Source: Bacillota bacterium (GTDB lineage Bacteria; Bacillota; Clostridia; Acetivibrionales; DSM-1351). From it: a stretch of DNA of 46,664 nt. Made by a program: the position numbers and the translations under genes. Position 1 is the stretch's first letter. Each line of letters begins with the position of its first letter. The stretch is from assembly GCA_023426005.1 (NCBI GenBank), contig JAFABO010000100.1, forward strand, positions 1 through 46,664, given 5' to 3'. The notes beneath the pieces are model-generated. The model ran no database searches, was not told the DNA's origin, and worked only from the letters and a program-made list of their open reading frames with translations. Shown piece by piece: positions 1-7,546 of this stretch.

Positions 1-117
1 AAGTTTGTGGATACCTTGGCCGCATATAGTGCCACAAAGAAAATCAATATAGGCACTTATACCTTCAAGAAAAATGATGATTATGTTCACATTGTTAAAG
101 TCATATGCAGTTTATAA
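1..117 (+). CDS. 3' end of an unrecognised gene (partial)
   Basis: The first base is already inside an open frame that runs 38 codons to a TAA at 115-117. The visible tail ends in KVICSL and has no motif I can name. The gene starts before the window. It is followed at once by a strong hairpin that also ends the converging MATE gene. Reading frame and terminator placement support a real 3' end; function cannot be inferred. Confidence 0.55.
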   Translation, partial: KFVDTLAAYSATKKINIGTYTFKKNDDYVHIVKVICSL

Positions 118-154
118 AAAAACCACTTTGAGCCGGTGCTCAAAGTGGTTTTTT
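117..154. terminator. Bidirectional rho-independent terminator
   Basis: A perfect 17-bp stem (117-133 with 138-154) closes a CGGT loop. The stem starts with six A and ends with six T, so it can terminate both the partial plus-strand gene and the minus-strand MATE gene that converge on it. Confidence 0.9.
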
Positions 155-169
155 AACGGTGTGACTGTA

Positions 170-1552
170 TCAGCCCGCCTTTAAGACTGGTTCCTCAAAA
201 GAGCCTTTCCGGATAAACTCTTCCCTAATGACCTTAAAGCCGATAGGAGTGAAGATCAGGACACAGAACAGTTCAGCAAACGGGTAACAATACCATACTC
301 CGTTCAAACCAAAGATTTTTCCGAACAGAAATGCACCTGGCAGAATAAATACCAGTTGGCGGAGCAGTGACATCACAAGTGATTTCATACCGTGGCCCAC
401 TGCCTGGAACATGGTTGTGATTATGATACCAAAAGCGGCCGGCAGGAAACAAAGGCTGATTGTCTTGAGCGCATAAATCCCAATATCGGATTTTTGACCG
501 AAAATGGACAGAAGCTGACCGGGTATTAATTGGAACATCAACAGCCCCAGTGACATTATAATAATGGTAACCGTCAGAGAGATATAGAAAGTTTTATAAA
601 ATCTCTTCTTTTTATTTGCGCCAAAATTATACGCCATAATAGGCATTGCTCCCTGTGTTAATCCGAAAACAGGCATAAAGACGAAGGATTGCAGTTTGAA
701 GTAAATTCCCAAAACGGCAATAGCTGTTTCAGAGAAGGACATAAGTATGGCGTTCAGCCCGGTGGTGGTAACCGATCCTATAGCGTTCATCACTATGGAA
801 GGCGCACCGACCTTATATATGTTCACCACATTTTCCTTTTTCAGCTTAAGGCCTTTGAGCGTCAAATGAATGTCATGGCTTTTCAGTCTGAACATAGTCA
901 TAACATAGGTCATTGCGGTCAGCTGCCCGATAACGGTTGCAACGGCCGAGCCGGCAATACCCAGTTCTGGGAACCCGAACAACCCGAATATCAGTACCGG
1001 ATTCAGAATAATATTGGTTATTGCACCGATGAGCTGTGATATCATTGGAATGAGCATATTGCCGGTTGCCTGGAGGGTTTTTGAATGAATTATTTCAATA
1101 AACATTCCGGCTGACGCAGCAGTTACTATTGTCAGATAGGTTGTACCCATGGATATTACTCTGGGGTTATCTGAGAATAATGAAATAAACGGCCCTGAGG
1201 CCACCAGACCAATTATTACAAAAGCGGCAGCATTCAATATGGCAAGGAAGAGGCCTGTCCTTGCAGTAACAGTGGCTTCATCGACTTTGCACTCACCCAG
1301 CTTTCTGGCTATGAGAGAGTTTGTTCCTATACCTACGCCGACAGCAAACGCCAGAGTCAGCATTTGCATGGGAAAAGCTATTGAAACGGCAGTAAACGCT
1401 TCTTCACCCAATTTTGAAACAAAATAGCTGTCAACAACATTGTAGAGGGACTGAACCAGCATTGAAAGCATTGCGGGAAGCGACATCCCGGCAAGAAGCC
1501 TTCCAACGGGTACAGTACCCATTTTTTCAGATTTTAAATTATCTTTCTGCAT
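170..1552 (-). CDS. MATE family multidrug/cation antiporter
   Basis: A 460-residue integral membrane protein of the MATE family, which extrudes drugs and other organic cations in exchange for Na+ or H+. The N-terminal stretch with LPAMLSMLVQSLYNVVDSYF, followed by many hydrophobic helices in two similar halves, is typical, and the length fits the family. I place the start at 1552 (MQKDNL) because an AAAGGGG ribosome site sits just upstream; an in-frame ATG at 1618 would add 22 poorly conserved residues. It stands alone, converging with the partial gene at the window edge. The substrate cannot be told from sequence. A NorM-like or DinF-like subclass is possible. Confidence 0.9.
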   Translation of the reverse strand: MQKDNLKSEKMGTVPVGRLLAGMSLPAMLSMLVQSLYNVVDSYFVSKLGEEAFTAVSIAFPMQMLTLAFAVGVGIGTNSLIARKLGECKVDEATVTARTGLFLAILNAAAFVIIGLVASGPFISLFSDNPRVISMGTTYLTIVTAASAGMFIEIIHSKTLQATGNMLIPMISQLIGAITNIILNPVLIFGLFGFPELGIAGSAVATVIGQLTAMTYVMTMFRLKSHDIHLTLKGLKLKKENVVNIYKVGAPSIVMNAIGSVTTTGLNAILMSFSETAIAVLGIYFKLQSFVFMPVFGLTQGAMPIMAYNFGANKKKRFYKTFYISLTVTIIIMSLGLLMFQLIPGQLLSIFGQKSDIGIYALKTISLCFLPAAFGIIITTMFQAVGHGMKSLVMSLLRQLVFILPGAFLFGKIFGLNGVWYCYPFAELFCVLIFTPIGFKVIREEFIRKGSFEEPVLKAG

Positions 1553-1784
1553 TTTAACCCCTTTAATTCTGTAAAGAAAAGAACATTTATTCGAACAATT
1601 GATTTTATCAAATAACACAGTTAAAAGTCAAATATATTTATGAAGGCCGGCAAATGGATTTTATAGGTATTTGCCCATACTATGAAAATATGATATTGTG
1701 AGTGTAATTGCAAATAAACTATATTATTAAGAAAAACGGCATTGTTGGAATAATTGACAGTATTACACGAAAGGCAGGTAAATC

Positions 1785-2270
1785 ATGGAGTATAATAAGC
1801 TGGATAAAAGAATTTTAGTCTCATGGAGAATTTCAAGATTAATAAGATTGATTATAATAGCTGTTGTTATAGTGATACCTTTGTTTTTCCTGTCGAAGGC
1901 GGATTTTTTCCAGCCGTTTAAACATTATGCATACATGGGGGCGGGCTTGATACTGCTTTATAAATTCCTTGGTCTGTTTATTTATCCGGCAATAGAATAC
2001 AGACAGTGGGGATATATAATAACGGATGACAGAGTTGAAATCCGTCACGGAATATTTTTTATAGGCAATACAGTTGTTCCCATTGTCAGAATACAGCATA
2101 TAACGGTATCACAGGGCCCAATTTTAAGGAAGCTTGGCATTTCGGTAGTCAATATTCACACAGCAAGCGGTCAGTTCAGTATTGAAGGCATTTCCAAGCA
2201 TGAGGCCGATTCGATTGCAGAGAACCTGCGGGGCAAATTATACAAAAGATTGGATGCTCAGGAGAATTAG
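1785..2270 (+). CDS. Bacterial PH-domain membrane protein, YdbS-like
   Basis: A 161-residue protein with two N-terminal hydrophobic segments (about residues 17-36 and 48-70), then a bacterial PH-like domain (bPH2, formerly DUF304) that begins near YRQWGYIITDDRVEIRHG. The family pairs with the larger YdbT-type protein. In Bacillus such pairs have been linked to resistance to certain bacteriocins, but the molecular role is not settled. The ATG has an AAAGGCAGG-like ribosome site. The next gene starts 42 bases downstream and is of the partner family, so the two form an operon. Confidence 0.85.
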   Translation: MEYNKLDKRILVSWRISRLIRLIIIAVVIVIPLFFLSKADFFQPFKHYAYMGAGLILLYKFLGLFIYPAIEYRQWGYIITDDRVEIRHGIFFIGNTVVPIVRIQHITVSQGPILRKLGISVVNIHTASGQFSIEGISKHEADSIAENLRGKLYKRLDAQEN

Positions 2271-2312
2271 ATTTCCGTTTACAATTTCAATATGATTTGA
2301 TGGAGGTAAAAA

Positions 2313-3731
2313 GTGGATTTCAGACACAGAAGAGGAAACTATCTGATAATATTTGAAAAAGTAATTGAATTGCCCATACTTATTGTAGGAGCTCTTGCGA
2401 GTATTATCCTTGTTAAGAATTTCGATGCTCAGGCTGTAATGCCGCTGATGTTTATATTATTCAGCCCTATTTCAAGGCTGATCAGCTACCTGTTCACTTT
2501 TTATACTCTGGAGGAGGACCATTTGCTGGTAGAGTCGGGGGTTTTTACAAAGCAGCGGGTGGAGATACCTTTTTCCACAATAACTACCGTCGACCTGTCA
2601 CAAAATATATTATTCCAATTATTCAAGGTTTATAAAATCAAAGTGGACAATGCCAGCCAGACAAACGACACGGCCAACAAATCAAATATTGTGCTGACTT
2701 TAAAAATAGACCAGGCACTACAATTCAAAGAGGTATTGACAAAAGGTAAAAATACTCAGGAGCTCAAGGAGCAGGAAGCTGAGACCGACGCGATCAGGGC
2801 AATGCCCCAGGATTTTGTCAAACTTGGCCTGCTGCAGTCAAAGTGGGTTTACTTTTTAAGTATCATAGCTGTTGTAGGTCCGTTTATGGGTATTATCGCT
2901 CCAAAGCTTGAGAATATATTTCAGGACATGCTTATCGGCGGATTGATTGCAGCCGCAATTATATTGGGCTATATACTTTCGGTAGCCCTGTCGCTTGGCA
3001 AAAGCGTTTTAACCTACTATAACTTTAAGGTTTGGGCCACTGATGAAACTGTGAAAATAAAATACGGCCTGCTCAATAAAAAGAGCTTTTCCCTGCAGAA
3101 GAGCAAAATAAACGGAATAATATTCAAACAGAGTTTGCTTATGAGGCTGTGCGGTTTTTATACGGCCGAGGTTATCGTAATAGGCTACGGTGATGCCGAT
3201 AAAGAGGGTGAGACCGAAAGGGCCATAATCTTTCCCATAGCAACTCTGGAAAGATTAAAGAAAATAGTTGGTAGGCTGCTGCCGGAATATTCTGTTGAAT
3301 ACACCCTGTGCCACCCGGACAGAGGGGCAGTGAGGTACTTTTTTGTGAATCCGGGCTTTATTTTGGCCCTTATTGCGCTGGCAATATCGGTAATGGTTTC
3401 AATAGCCGTCAGCCAGCCGCTGATCACTGCCGCAGCCGCAGTACTTCTGATATTGGCAGTAATAGATGTTCTTCTAAGGTTTAAAAATTCAGGAATAAGT
3501 GTGGGCAATAAAAATGTTGTACTGTCTGCCGGTGGTTTCAGCAGGTGGATAGCATTCATAAAGACCGGAAGTATAGAGAGCGCCACTTCAAAAGGGAGCA
3601 TGTTCAAGAGGGAGAGGGGGTATGTCTCAATATCGCTGGGATATGTGGCCCCGGCACGTGCCGCCCGCCTGACCTCGTATAATCTGCCTGCCGACCAGTT
3701 TGAACAGCTCCAGAGTGTCTTGAAATACTGA
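2313..3731 (+). CDS. Multi-PH-domain membrane protein, YdbT-like
   Basis: A 472-residue protein that alternates membrane segments and bacterial PH-like domains. Helices lie around residues 15-55, a PH repeat at about 60-140 (YTLEEDHLLVESGVF), helices at about 170-230, a second repeat at about 240-320 (VWATDETVKIKYGLL), helices at 340-385 and a third repeat to the end. This layout is that of YdbT, the partner of the smaller PH protein encoded just upstream. The start is GTG at 2313 after a TGGAGG ribosome site. Likely a membrane complex with the upstream product; ligand unknown. Confidence 0.85.
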   Translation: MDFRHRRGNYLIIFEKVIELPILIVGALASIILVKNFDAQAVMPLMFILFSPISRLISYLFTFYTLEEDHLLVESGVFTKQRVEIPFSTITTVDLSQNILFQLFKVYKIKVDNASQTNDTANKSNIVLTLKIDQALQFKEVLTKGKNTQELKEQEAETDAIRAMPQDFVKLGLLQSKWVYFLSIIAVVGPFMGIIAPKLENIFQDMLIGGLIAAAIILGYILSVALSLGKSVLTYYNFKVWATDETVKIKYGLLNKKSFSLQKSKINGIIFKQSLLMRLCGFYTAEVIVIGYGDADKEGETERAIIFPIATLERLKKIVGRLLPEYSVEYTLCHPDRGAVRYFFVNPGFILALIALAISVMVSIAVSQPLITAAAAVLLILAVIDVLLRFKNSGISVGNKNVVLSAGGFSRWIAFIKTGSIESATSKGSMFKRERGYVSISLGYVAPARAARLTSYNLPADQFEQLQSVLKY

Positions 3732-3809
3732 CGTGTCAATGCACTGATTTCGCGTGCTTAAATATAGTAAAAATGAGAAAAAAATATCGTATTCTTTTAT
3801 ATTTTAGTA

Positions 3810-3838
3810 TTGATTTGTTAAAGTATCTATGTTACTAT
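3810..3838 (+). promoter_or_regulatory. Sigma-A type promoter of tRNA-Leu
   Basis: TTGATT (3810-3815) and TACTAT (3833-3838) are separated by 17 bp and end 22 bases before the mature tRNA 5' end, the expected place for the tRNA promoter. Confidence 0.6.
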
Positions 3839-3860
3839 ATTTAAGCAGCAGAAAACATAT

Positions 3861-3947
3861 GCCGAAGTGGTGAAATTGGCAGACGCACTGGACTCAAAAT
3901 CCAGCGTACGCGAGTACATGTCGGTTCGAGTCCGACCTTCGGCACCA
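3861..3947 (+). tRNA. tRNA-Leu (anticodon CAA)
   Basis: A complete class II tRNA with an 87-nt sequence including encoded CCA. The acceptor stem is GCCGAAG paired with CTTCGGC. The anticodon stem CTGGA/TCCAG holds the loop CTCAAAA, giving anticodon CAA (reads TTG, leucine). A variable arm and a T arm GTCGG/CCGAC follow. Its 3' 76 nt recur at 6386-6461, so the gene appears to have served as an integration target. Confidence 0.95.
3872..3947 (+). repeat. Candidate attachment site copy 1 (inside intact tRNA)
   Basis: 76 nt from GAAATTGGC through the CCA end, matching 6386-6461 with about three substitutions. Two of these form a T-arm base pair (T-A here, C-G in the other copy). Confidence 0.7.
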
Positions 3948-3956
3948 TAATACTTC

Positions 3957-3990
3957 AAACGCTAGAATCCAAAGGGTTCTAGCGTTTTTT
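3957..3990 (+). terminator. Terminator after tRNA-Leu
   Basis: AAACGCTAGAA (3957-3967) pairs with TTCTAGCGTTT (3977-3987) and is followed by more T. It lies 9 bases past the tRNA. No copy follows the partial tRNA at 6461, consistent with this end being supplied by the integrated element. Confidence 0.85.
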
Positions 3991-4128
3991 ACCTTTTATG
4001 GATAACAGTAAAATTACGCTTATTTTAACAGTGAGTCCACCGCTACTGAAACGCAAATTTTACTAGCACTGGATTCAACGAAATGTGATTCTCCGTTCGT
4101 AAGGATTTACCGCGAAAGGGGAATTTTT

Positions 4129-4878
4129 TATGGCAAAGAAAGTAACAAAATTGAAAGGTAGCGGATAATTTACGGTTAATCTATTTGAAAGCTTTTTTTG
4201 AATGGGCTGTAAGGGAACAGTATGTTGAAGAGAACCCTTTGACAGATTTTAAGAAACGTAAGGCACAGCCACGCATTGTTGATTTAGCAGAGGAAAATCT
4301 GCAAAAATTAATGGTATTGCCTAATCAAGCTACATTTGCAGGATTAAGAGATTTTGCCCTGCTTATGTTCACACTTGACACGGGAATAAGACCGAAGGAA
4401 GCAATTTAATTGAAAAAAGAAGACTTTGATTTCAAACGTTTTGCTATTACAGTTCCCGCTGATGTTTCAAAAACAAGAACGGCAAGGACACTTCCACTTC
4501 TACCCCCAACAGTTGAAGCAATCCACAAGCTTTTAAAAGTACGTCATTTATCGTGGAGCAGCAGTCTACCTGTTTTTTGCAGCAGCGAGGGTATGGGTCT
4601 ATCACACAGTACGTGGCGGCATAGGTGGATGAATACGGCGAAAAGTTAGGTACTAAAATACGCCCGTATGATTGCGGCATGCTTTTGCCTTGCTTTATCT
4701 GCGTAATGGTGGTCATGCGTTTGGATTACAGAAAACACTTGGTCACACTGATATTAGCATGACAAAACGGTATGTCAATTTGAGTGGTAATGACCTACAG
4801 GAAACGCACAGGACAGCCAGTCCATTAAACAGGTTAGTTACACGTAAGAAAAAAGAGCGTGTGAGGTCGATTGTTTAA
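4129..4878 (+). pseudogene. Decayed tyrosine recombinase/integrase
   Basis: The frame starts MAKKVTKLKGSG at 4129, then hits a stop and resumes after an apparent deletion at YLKAFFEWAVREQYVEENP (core-binding domain). The catalytic domain follows: TLDTGIRPKEA, an in-frame TAA at 4407-4409, LKKEDFDFKRF, VSKTRTARTLPL, then frame slips near 4620-4680. It ends with the RHAFALLYLRNGG and LGHTDISMTKRYVNL boxes that carry the Arg-His, His and Tyr residues of the family. A one-base loss inside PYDLRHAF explains the last slip. At least one nonsense and two frameshift lesions make it inactive. It lies directly after the tRNA, where such an enzyme would act. Confidence 0.88.
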
Positions 4879-4897
4879 ACAAAGGGGGCGGTATTCA

Positions 4898-5041
4898 ATG
4901 TTGAGAAACTTTTACAAGTATGTGGCAGATATTACAGCAGATAGAACAGACGAAATTTTAAATGATGTGGCGGTAAACAATACGGGGTACAGACATTTTA
5001 CGCCACAAATAATAAATGTGCTTAACTGTTATTTTGCTTAA
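4898..5041 (+). pseudogene. 5' part of a small ORF cut by the inverted-repeat cassette
   Basis: After an AAAGGGGGCGG ribosome site, ATG at 4898 opens 47 codons (MLRNFYKYVADITADRTDEI at the N-terminus) and stops at a TAA whose bases are the first three of the inverted repeat at 5039. Beyond the far repeat, at 6191-6274, an open stretch in a compatible frame (IQVAEMQVITLINAKNG onwards) runs to a stop. The simplest reading is one gene split by insertion of the cassette. I do not recognise the family. Confidence 0.45.
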
Positions 5042-5124
5042 ATTACCATAAAAAGATTCAATGAAAAGTGTGACAACATGTCCTTCTAATCCGTATTATA
5101 CTGTGTAAAGAACGTTGGGAAAAA
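5039..5124 (+). repeat. Left inverted repeat of the toxin-antitoxin cassette
   Basis: Begins TAAATTACCAT and includes AAAGTGTGACAA, TAATCCGTATTA and GAACGTTGGGAAAA. The reverse complement of 6105-6190 aligns over its whole length with scattered differences. Confidence 0.7.
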
Positions 5125-5292
5125 GTGATACAGAAAAATTTGTAAAAAGTCCGTTTTAACACAGCAATGGTAAGGGTTTCAGAAAATAATTTTTTTACTT
5201 TGTTTCAAGTTTTACAGTAAGGTTGATTATTTTACAGTTTAAGCGTATAATAAAAGTAAGAAAGTAAGAAATTCCGCAAAGGAGGTTTTACC

Positions 5293-5562
5293 ATGGTTGT
5301 TGAATTACGTCAAAAATCACAGGTGACAATTCCCGCTGATATATTAAAGGCATTGAATTTAAAGGCAGGCGACAAGCTGGAATTTACGATACAGGACGGC
5401 AAAATAATCGTACAGCCTGTTGTAACCGTTCCAAAAGACCAAGCATGGTTTTGGTCGGAAAAGTGGCAAGCCGAAGAAAGAATTGTTGATGAACAGATAA
5501 AAAACGGACAGGTAAAGAGCTTTGATAATATTGACGCTTTGATTGAGGATTTGGACACATGA
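5293..5562 (+). CDS. AbrB/MazE-type antitoxin
   Basis: An 89-residue protein whose first ~48 residues are a SpoVT/AbrB swapped-hairpin DNA-binding domain (ELRQKSQVTIPADILKALNL, then GDKLEFTIQDGKIIVQP). The acidic C-terminal half (residues 50-89) would bind and neutralise the toxin. It starts after a perfect AAAGGAGG site and overlaps the toxin gene by 4 bases (ATGA), the standard coupling of type II modules. It should also repress its own operon. No partner other than the downstream toxin is needed. Confidence 0.85.
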   Translation: MVVELRQKSQVTIPADILKALNLKAGDKLEFTIQDGKIIVQPVVTVPKDQAWFWSEKWQAEERIVDEQIKNGQVKSFDNIDALIEDLDT

Positions 5563-5819
5563 TTTTTACACGCTCTGACAGGTTTAAGAATAATTACGCA
5601 AAACTGAATGATGAAATAAAGAAAAAGGTCAAAGCCAAGTTGAAATTGATGTCCGAAAATCCAATGCACCCCTCTTTACGCACCAAAAGGGTACAGGGAA
5701 CAGAAAACATATTTGAAGCCAGCATCAACATGAATGTCCGTATGACATGGCAGTATGTTGAAAGCGGTATTCTGTTGCGTAATGTTGGAGAGCATGACGA
5801 AATTTTAAAGAATCCGTGA
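5559..5819 (+). CDS. RelE/ParE-superfamily toxin
   Basis: An 86-residue basic protein that begins FTRSDRFKNNYAKLNDEIKKKV, with the RelE-like fold pattern: a long first helix, LRTKRVQG in the middle, and a C-terminal strand ending LLRNVGEHDEIL. Members usually cleave mRNA on the ribosome or block gyrase; which applies here cannot be read. The C-terminal GEHDEIL segment resembles the YafQ/RelE side more than ParE. It is translationally coupled to the AbrB-type antitoxin and followed by its own terminator. Confidence 0.82.
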   Translation: MIFTRSDRFKNNYAKLNDEIKKKVKAKLKLMSENPMHPSLRTKRVQGTENIFEASINMNVRMTWQYVESGILLRNVGEHDEILKNP

Positions 5820-5824
5820 AATAC

Positions 5825-5851
5825 AGCCTTGCATTAAACGCAGGGCTTTTG
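5825..5851 (+). terminator. Terminator of the toxin-antitoxin pair
   Basis: AGCCTTGC (5825-5832) pairs with GCAGGGCT (5840-5847) with one G-U pair, followed by TTTTGTTTT. Confidence 0.7.
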
Positions 5852-6104
5852 TTTTGCGTACCCGGGGGGACTGCCTCTGTTCCCTACGTCCAATAAGCCA
5901 ACAGACCGCACATGATACTTTTAAATTTGGGGCTGCAGTATTAATGGCTCATTGCGTTGAAATTTACGTTTAAAATTGTCGCCAAAATTAAAAACAGAAT
6001 TACATTGAAACAGGATTTAAAATACTCTCATACACTTTTTATTCCTGTTATTAACTGTAAAGTAAAGAAGGCGACCATTCAATACGTTTGGGGACTGTTA
6101 TTAT
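5852..6104. other. Non-coding interior of the cassette
   Basis: Between the terminator and the right inverted repeat I see no credible gene or structured RNA, only AT-rich sequence with one short GC patch near 5860. Confidence 0.5.
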
Positions 6105-6190
6105 CTTTTCCCAACGTTCCATACACATTGTAATACGGATTAAAACAGTACTTTGTCACACTTTAACCGTAAATTATTCATGGTAATTTA
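6105..6190 (-). repeat. Right inverted repeat of the toxin-antitoxin cassette
   Basis: On the minus strand it reads TAAATTACCAT, AAAGTGTGACAA, TTAATCCGTATTA, GGAACGTTGGGAAAA, matching the left repeat at 5039-5124. Confidence 0.7.
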
Positions 6191-6274
6191 ATACAAGTAG
6201 CTGAAATGCAAGTAATTACGTTGATAAATGCAAAAAATGGCATTAACAGAAGCATAGGGAATGTGTTAAAATAA
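6191..6274 (+). pseudogene. 3' part of the ORF interrupted by the cassette
   Basis: Immediately outside the right repeat, 27 sense codons (IQVAEMQVITLINAKNG..., ending GNVLK) run to TAA at 6272-6274. There is no start codon with a ribosome site here. If joined after codon GCT at 5036-5038 the two halves give one continuous frame. Confidence 0.35.
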
Positions 6275-6385
6275 AATTGTGATACGCACTGGACTATAGC
6301 AAAAAATGATGGTTAAAACAAAGTGAGTCCATTGCTACTGAACATGTTAATGAACGGAAGAATACAGTAAAATAAACGTTTGAGG

Positions 6386-6461
6386 GAAATTGGCAGACGC
6401 ACTGGACTCAAAATCCAGCGTATGCGAGTACATGCCGGTTCGAGTCCGGCCTTCGGCACCA
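6386..6461 (+). repeat. Candidate attachment site copy 2 (partial tRNA-Leu)
   Basis: The 3' 76 nt of tRNA-Leu without acceptor 5' strand or most of the D arm, so it cannot be a working tRNA. Anticodon arm, variable arm, T arm and CCA are intact. The T stem is GCCGG/CCGGC against GTCGG/CCGAC in the full gene, a paired change. Confidence 0.75.
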
Positions 6462-6508
6462 CAAGAAAAAATCTGTCTTTATTAGATAATTTCTCCTTAA
6501 TTCTAAGA

Positions 6509-7270
6509 TTATTTGCAGTTAACCTCGTCAGCTACCAGTCTGCACGAGGCACATTGATAGTCTATAAATAACTTTTTATCTTCTTCCAGCTTCCAATTAC
6601 CTGAACATGATGGGCAAACTGGCTTATGGGATGAATAATATCGGAATAGATAATAGTAGAAAGGCTTTTCTGTGGCGTTTTCGAATGCAGTACATATTTT
6701 ACGTCCTACTTTAGATAAATCAGATGTAAGTTTTGATAACCTCTGATATGCTGCTCGCTCTGCAATACCTTCAAGAAATAAACGGTCGCATGCGTTATAA
6801 GCTTTCTGCCATCCAAGAACAGAATAATACTCGTCTTCGCCTAGAATTTTAGGTAATCTGTACAACGGGACTGATTTGCCGCAATCACCACAAACAACTG
6901 GAGACTCATTAGTTGTATAGTCTGAGTATAGCATATACCAGCCAGGTGTTTCACAGCTACAAGTGTCTTCATAATCCGAAGATTTACCTAATAGTTGGAT
7001 TGTAGGCTCTTGGGTACAAAGGGTAAGTAGTTTTGTATAAAATTCATTTACGTATTTATTTGCATTCCTTAAGTCCAGAGAGTCCTGCTCAGGAGCCAAT
7101 AAGTAAGTAATAAACTTGTCTTCCTGAGAAATTGTATTGCAGTTATTCATCAGAATCTGGCCGTTTTTAATTAAAGCACCGAAGAACCAATCTTGTGCTT
7201 CTTTAAACTCGGAATAGTTATTTACTCTTTGAGGTTCATTTGGATAAGTAGTTAATGAAAATAAAAACAT
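6509..7270 (-). CDS. DUF2310-like Zn-ribbon protein
   Basis: A 253-residue protein that resembles the DUF2310 family, described as Zn-ribbon-containing and possibly nucleic-acid-binding. Cysteine pairs are seen at CSCETPGWYML / VVCGDCGKSVPLYRLP in the middle and CPSCSGNW / YQCASCRL at the C-terminal end, giving two likely zinc sites. The central segment with KILGEDEYYSVLGWQKAYNA is helical. Its ATG follows directly on the stop of an upstream frameshifted small gene, and its GGAGGAAAT ribosome site lies within that gene. Family assignment is from memory of the motif pattern; function is unknown. Confidence 0.65.
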   Translation of the reverse strand: MFLFSLTTYPNEPQRVNNYSEFKEAQDWFFGALIKNGQILMNNCNTISQEDKFITYLLAPEQDSLDLRNANKYVNEFYTKLLTLCTQEPTIQLLGKSSDYEDTCSCETPGWYMLYSDYTTNESPVVCGDCGKSVPLYRLPKILGEDEYYSVLGWQKAYNACDRLFLEGIAERAAYQRLSKLTSDLSKVGRKICTAFENATEKPFYYYLFRYYSSHKPVCPSCSGNWKLEEDKKLFIDYQCASCRLVADEVNCK

Positions 7271-7499
7271 TTATATTTCCTCCACATTAACTAAAGAATA
7301 TATTTGTATATTCTTTAGTTTTGCTTTTACATAGAAAATGCCTATTTCTTCAATTATTTTTTTAAATGCTTGGAATCCGTCAAGTGACGTTATCCAGACA
7401 CAGAGCCATTCAAAGTTATCTCGCTCAGAACAAACAGAACCTATTTTACGCTTTCTAGATAACGATAAAAAAAGTGTATCATATTTTACTTTTTGTCAT
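7271..7499 (-). pseudogene. Small gene with a one-base frameshift in an A run
   Basis: A GAAGGAG ribosome site precedes ATG at 7499, but the frame closes after six codons. Removing one A from the run of five near 7490 gives a 75-codon frame starting MTKVKYDTLFLSL and ending SLVNVEEI, which stops at 7271 exactly against the ATG of the DUF2310 gene. The length, 229 nt, is one more than a multiple of three. It is either a recent pseudogene, a sequencing error, or a case of slippage. The family is not recognised; residues such as FEWLCVWITSLDGFQAF suggest a compact alpha/beta protein. Confidence 0.6.
7289..7320. repeat. 14-bp perfect hairpin before the DUF2310 gene
   Basis: AACTAAAGAATATA (7289-7302) and TATATTCTTTAGTT (7307-7320) flank a TTTG loop. 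It lies in the 3' end of the frameshifted gene, just ahead of the ribosome site of the DUF2310 gene. Confidence 0.6.
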
Positions 7500-7546
7500 T
7501 CTTAACTCCTTCAAATAAATGTATCAAAGAATCAATAAATCGCCAA

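Larger units (their letters stand above)
5039..6190. mobile_element. Inverted-repeat-bounded toxin-antitoxin cassette (MITE-like)
   Basis: About 1.15 kb between imperfect ~86-bp inverted repeats. The only genes inside are an antitoxin and a toxin; no transposase is visible. The outer ends read TAAATTACC...GGTAATTTA, compatible with a TA target duplication but not proving it. The cassette sits within a small ORF whose two halves can be seen on either side. It may be a non-autonomous element moved by an enzyme encoded elsewhere. Confidence 0.5.
3872..6461. mobile_element. Remnant of an element integrated at tRNA-Leu
   Basis: The stretch is bounded by two 76-nt direct copies of the tRNA-Leu 3' part. 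It holds a broken tyrosine recombinase next to the intact tRNA, as is usual for tRNA-targeted islands, then a small interrupted ORF and a toxin-antitoxin cassette. The cargo is small and the integrase is dead, so this is a decayed element or a deletion product. Bounds rest on the repeats; whether the second unit from 6.5 to 10.4 kb belonged to the same element is unknown. Confidence 0.6.

Noticed and set aside
3185..3739. Long minus-strand frame opposite the YdbT-like gene
   Set aside because: Antisense shadow of a well-supported membrane protein gene; sequence is low in family-like features.
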